A stretch of 64,000 nucleotides of DNA from contig NMRA01000121.1 of assembly GCA_002633005.1 (NCBI GenBank), forward strand, positions 692,501 through 756,500. The letters are read 5' to 3'. This stretch comes from Phoronis australis (Eukaryota; Phoronida; Phoronidae). Below the pieces are notes generated by a model that saw only the letters and a program-made list of their open reading frames with translations, did no database searches and was not told the DNA's origin. A program made the position numbers and the translations under genes. This document shows, piece after piece, positions 60,390 through 64,000 of the stretch (its first letter is position 1; each line of letters begins with the position of its first letter).

Positions 60390-61580
60390 GGCTTCACCCA
60401 CATGTTAGCAAAGAAACAAAATGTCTAATGGTAAAATTTCGTAAATTTCTTACTTTAGGAATTTCCAAAAGTTTCATTTTTAATAGTTTACTTCATTGCA
60501 GCAAAATGGTACCACAGTTACAATAAAAACACCCTGTAATTGTTGTTAGTTTATATTTGTTGAGAAATTCAACGAACTGGGTTCCACTTCTCTGCCACAT
60601 ATTTCTCTGTAAATATGCTTTAAATTGAAGAAACTTCCAGGTTCTGTAAGATCATGTAGGTGTAGTCCCCCAAAAGTTCTTTTGGTTATGTTAATTAAGG
60701 GCGAGTCCACATGTCACTCACTACAGAACCTTAGTTATCACTTACAGTGAGTAAGAGATCACTAAGCTTTGGGATAAATTTCGCGTTTACTCCACATAGT
60801 AAATAACATTCTTCTTAAGTGCTATAAAAGGATTTATATAGTTCCAAGTTAAGCCCCAAATGTGTTATAGCTGGCACCTACTGAATTGGTAAAAACTATT
60901 GGTGAAATCATGAACTGATTATTCTTAGGTTTGACACCTTTCAAACATGGAATGGTGTGGTCAAGGGTTACTCATAACTTCTCTGTATGTGCTTCACTTT
61001 CACAGTCATGGTGTCTGGCCGTCTGGATTTCAGGCATAGATCTAGGTTGCCAGGTGGGACAGGACCCCTTGCTGAGCCACTATTGTTTTGCTGTAATGGA
61101 TAAACATAAAGCGCCCCCTGTGGCTGTGCATTTAATTGGAATCCCTCAGGATCCATGCTTGATTTTAAGCATCTAATCTTCTGGGTGTTCTGGGGTCCCA
61201 CACAGATTAACAGATTTGTTCAGGTGATTTTCATGCATCAATGTTTTTGGGAGGCTTTTAGCTTGAGGTGGAATCTTTCTTGTTAGAAAAAATAAGTGAA
61301 AGGTGTGTTTGCCCACTTATTCCAACCATTCATCATTGTATAGACTTTTTCTTCCTTGTGTTTATGTGAAATATCAGATGGTGTTAAATTTATTATTTTG
61401 ATAATACAATTATTACAATTATTCTCTTTTGGAGTATAAGGAGTCATTGCCTTATGCATATAAATTTCATGTTTCCTTATTCTATGTAAATAAATAAATG
61501 ACTAATGCAAAGTATGGATCTTTTTTATATTGTACTCCTTGGCTGCAATCAGAGTATTTGGACACCAAATTTTCCTTGAG
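60390..61580. other. Intergenic, no gene recognised
   Basis: AT-rich flank. Frames at 60931-61176 (+) and 60968-61201 (-) overlap each other and carry no domain or splice support. Confidence 0.45.
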
Positions 61581-61708
61581 ACAAGTTTTGTTGAATACGA
61601 CATTCCATTTGTTTTTAATGCCGCCATAGACAGTTTATCTATTAGGCTAATTCTGCATATTAGGCCAATAAAAACAAATGGAGCCTTGTGTCCAACAAAA
61701 CTTGTTTG
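61581..61708. repeat. Inverted repeat, ~39-bp arms
   Basis: Left arm ACAAGTTTTGTTGAATACGA ... CCATTTGTTTTTA; right arm TAAAAACAAATGG ... CCAACAAAACTTGT. The arms pair at most positions around a ~50-nt loop. It is probably a small MITE or foldback remnant; its length is large for a typical animal pre-miRNA. Confidence 0.75.
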
Positions 61709-64000
61709 CTGGATTGTAAAGCATTGTTTCGAACCACTGTTAAATAAAGCTGTTATTTGAATCCAACAAAAGCAAACTTATAATTTAGTGAATGTAGCGT
61801 CAAAACTGGTCTGAATTTTTTTCCTTACTCTGATAAGAAGTGAATCTGGACTTGAACCGGATGGTTCGTTCATCATTGGTGGAGATCACGCGTCATGAGT
61901 TGACTTGACCCAGCAGATCGTTTATGCGGCAAGCATGATCCAAACCAACTAATTGTTAGTTCTTCCCATTCCCGATAGTCGTGTCTATCTGCGTAAGGAA
62001 TGAGTCGACACCACTTTTATCACGGTTCACGGCCGTGGGAAGCCCGGGGAGGCGTTTAATTTAAACAAGTAGCTGCGTCGGGATTGAAACCTTGCCACTG
62101 GAGAGGAGGAAGAGGGAGATTTTGAAATTTGCCTCTAGTGGGGGAGCCTAAAATGTTGACGACCGGGAGGTCGTTTATTTTATTCGACCAGGGTAGCCGA
62201 AATCGAGGTGGCGATCGGAGCGGAGGAACCATTACGAAATTTACAAAGACTTGAGGTCAAAATGGCAGAGATAGTAGAGAAGAGTTAGACCGCGAAATCA
62301 ATGTTATCTGTGCCCCTCAGCAATTTTTACCTTCTTATTCACCTGCGGATAGTGGAAGCGCCATCTGATGCACGTTCCAACATCCATTCTGGTTTCCGAT
62401 ATAAAAACAAGTCACTGATTTCCAAATTCTAAGAACATGAAGACTAATAATACGTCACGGAACTTCTGCAAAAAATATTTCAACATGATACAGCATTTTT
62501 CGGAATAGAATTGAATATGTTTGTTTTAAATTGGCAATTAAATCCACTGACTTTTGATTTTAGAATACTTACTGTTATAAAATTGATCTCAACTTGTTCT
62601 ATACTCAGATGTAAAGTCATTTTTGTCATGCAAAGAATCGACAAGTTGTTAATGCTTGAAACTATGCTTGGTGAATAAATAGACGCAACGGTGATAGCCT
62701 GGACTACTTTTTTTCTTGAAAAAGTCTTACCAAGTGGTTTCGACGTTTCAGTTGAAATTCTTGAAAAATAATGTGCAAATGAACTGAAGCGGTAGAATTG
62801 TGGAGAGGTTAGCCAGTTCCGTGGTCCTGCATTTCCGATTTGAAAATTTAATTTGAAAGGACCTCACAAGAACGCTCTTATTGGGAGGGTTGCGTACTGT
62901 AGTTTACTAAGAATGGCTGGAAAGGAATAGTAAAGATGTGCACAATGCAGCATTGTCTTGAAATGCAAAAACGTTTACGACAACGCAAGAAAACACCCAT
63001 TGAATAATCAAAATATGTAGAGCCTCCATTGATGGAAATAGCGACGGTTTAACCAGAGGAATGTTTATAAACAGGGGGCTGCTGATGTCTCTCTCACCGT
63101 ATGGCGGCAGACGAGCGAAGGGGGACACGTGACGCTGGTGCACTGGCCCCAATGAGTTCTCAGCGTCAGAAGCGAAACTTTGGCAGGCCCCTAGTCAGCA
63201 TTGCGCGGGAGGTGGTTTGAATTTCTTCAGAGGTTGACCTTTGATATTTTGCAAACGTCGACCCTGGAGTTTTCGGTAAGCCCTTGACGCAGTTTAATTA
63301 TAGGGTAGGGAAATCTGTATGCACTACAATCATGGGATGACTATCAGCTCTACAGTGTATGTTCCTGAAATAAGACGGAATTCGTAATCCAGAAATGAGG
63401 ATGCCGTGACGGTCAGTGCTCGCAAAGAACGGGATTCAAATTCGAATGTATTGTGGTCCCACACAAATAGAGCGTTCTTGCGTCACTTACCTCCTGTCAA
63501 ACTTTCAACTCAGGCGTGTTCAAATGAGTGATTACACCTCATTACACAGTCCGACGGAAATATTTAGTCGGAGACGTAATTTTTGATCTGCCTATTTTTG
63601 TTTACGCCGCTCGAAGTGGGCCGGAAACAGCGCACTATTCCGAAGGTTCACTACTCCGAAAATATCTAAACTTTAGAACTCAGGTGTAATTGTTATACTT
63701 TTACAAGCAAAAATAAACGAGATTTTGGATATCAGATGCAGCAATACCGACTGACAACGCCCGGGTAATAAATCACTTTCTTTGGATTTCCTGCGCATGC
63801 GAAATTGCCCGCATGTCTTACAAATATGGAAAAATGAGTACGTACTTGCATTTTTAAAAGAATTTGATGTAGGAATACCGATGAATTATCAACCAGGTTA
63901 CATTCATCTTGTCCATGTCAAGATCGCATTATTTCACAGGCGCGACTGAAAAGTTTAGGGCTACTGCGGCGCCTCAACCTCACCCACCGGAATTACTCGC
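61709..64000. other. CpG-richer terminal region, possible promoter of a gene beyond the window
   Basis: Compared with the rest of the window, 61.85-63.3 kb has more CG dinucleotides (e.g. CACGGCCGTG near 62028, GACGACCGGGAGGTCG near 62158). Apart from the small frame at 63101 no coding segment is recognised. A GTAAGC donor-like site occurs at 63274. Confidence 0.35.
63101..63220 (+). CDS. Possible first exon or small ORF of a gene running off the window
   Basis: ATGGCGGCAGACGAG begins a 39-codon frame (MAADERRGTRDAG ... KRNFGRPLVSIAREVV, TGA at 63218). It has a reasonable start context and basic, non-repetitive composition in the CpG-richer region. GTGGTT near 63211 could be a poor donor; alternatively the whole exon is 5' UTR ending at the GTAAGC at 63274. 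I do not recognise the peptide. Confidence 0.25.
   Translation: MAADERRGTRDAGALAPMSSQRQKRNFGRPLVSIAREVV

Noticed and set aside
61850-61960. tRNA-like B-box GGTTCAAGTCC on the minus strand near 61853
   Set aside because: No A-box at proper spacing and no cloverleaf arms could be found.

Overview
The window is nuclear DNA of an animal. Its genes have spliced exons with GT/AG junctions in AT-rich, repeat-laden introns. It holds motile-cilium and chromatin genes and no bacterial-style operons. An apparent MEP-1-type zinc-finger protein, a CFAP90 (C5orf49) orthologue and a very conserved RSPRY1 point to a ciliated invertebrate bilaterian (a marine lophotrochozoan or invertebrate deuterostome). 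The sequence does not let me name the species.

Layout. 1-4.8 kb: a dispersed repeat element, a foldback element and a probable 5' exon. 4.85-8.9 kb (+): one huge coding exon for a MEP-1-like C2H2 protein, then about 4 kb of probable 3' UTR and flank. 12.97-12.99 kb: poly(A) signals on both strands where the first two genes converge. 14.6-17.7 kb (-): three-exon CFAP90. 17.7-20.2 kb: shared upstream region of the divergent pair CFAP90 / RSPRY1, with a MITE carrying a tRNA-like insert. 20.28-57.45 kb (+): RSPRY1 in 14 coding exons (534 aa), including an 11-nt microexon. Its 20-kb intron 10 contains a nested, opposite-strand three-exon gene (33.7-36.4 kb, about 611 aa) that I do not recognise. 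57.5-64 kb: no certain gene; a 27-bp minisatellite, an inverted repeat, and a more CpG-rich stretch with a possible first exon near 63.1 kb.

The most notable non-genic feature is a repeat family found five times (0.15-1.4, 11.1-11.65, 27.5-28.6, 45.6-47.2, 54.2-55.6 kb), plus one remnant. Better copies share a left end and a right end. Between them lie three alternating ~150-bp subunits (A-B-C, ~450-bp higher-order period). Most subunits are centred on a match, or near match, to the core CTCF-binding consensus. The architecture resembles tandem-core non-autonomous elements such as bivalve 'pearl' or Helentron-derived elements.

A single N at 51731 lies beside an exact 183-bp duplication that includes the first 38 nt of RSPRY1 exon 11. 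This most probably marks an unresolved contig overlap in a 52-bp minisatellite. Exon structures were built by hand from splice sites, reading phase and recalled protein families; no alignment was run.
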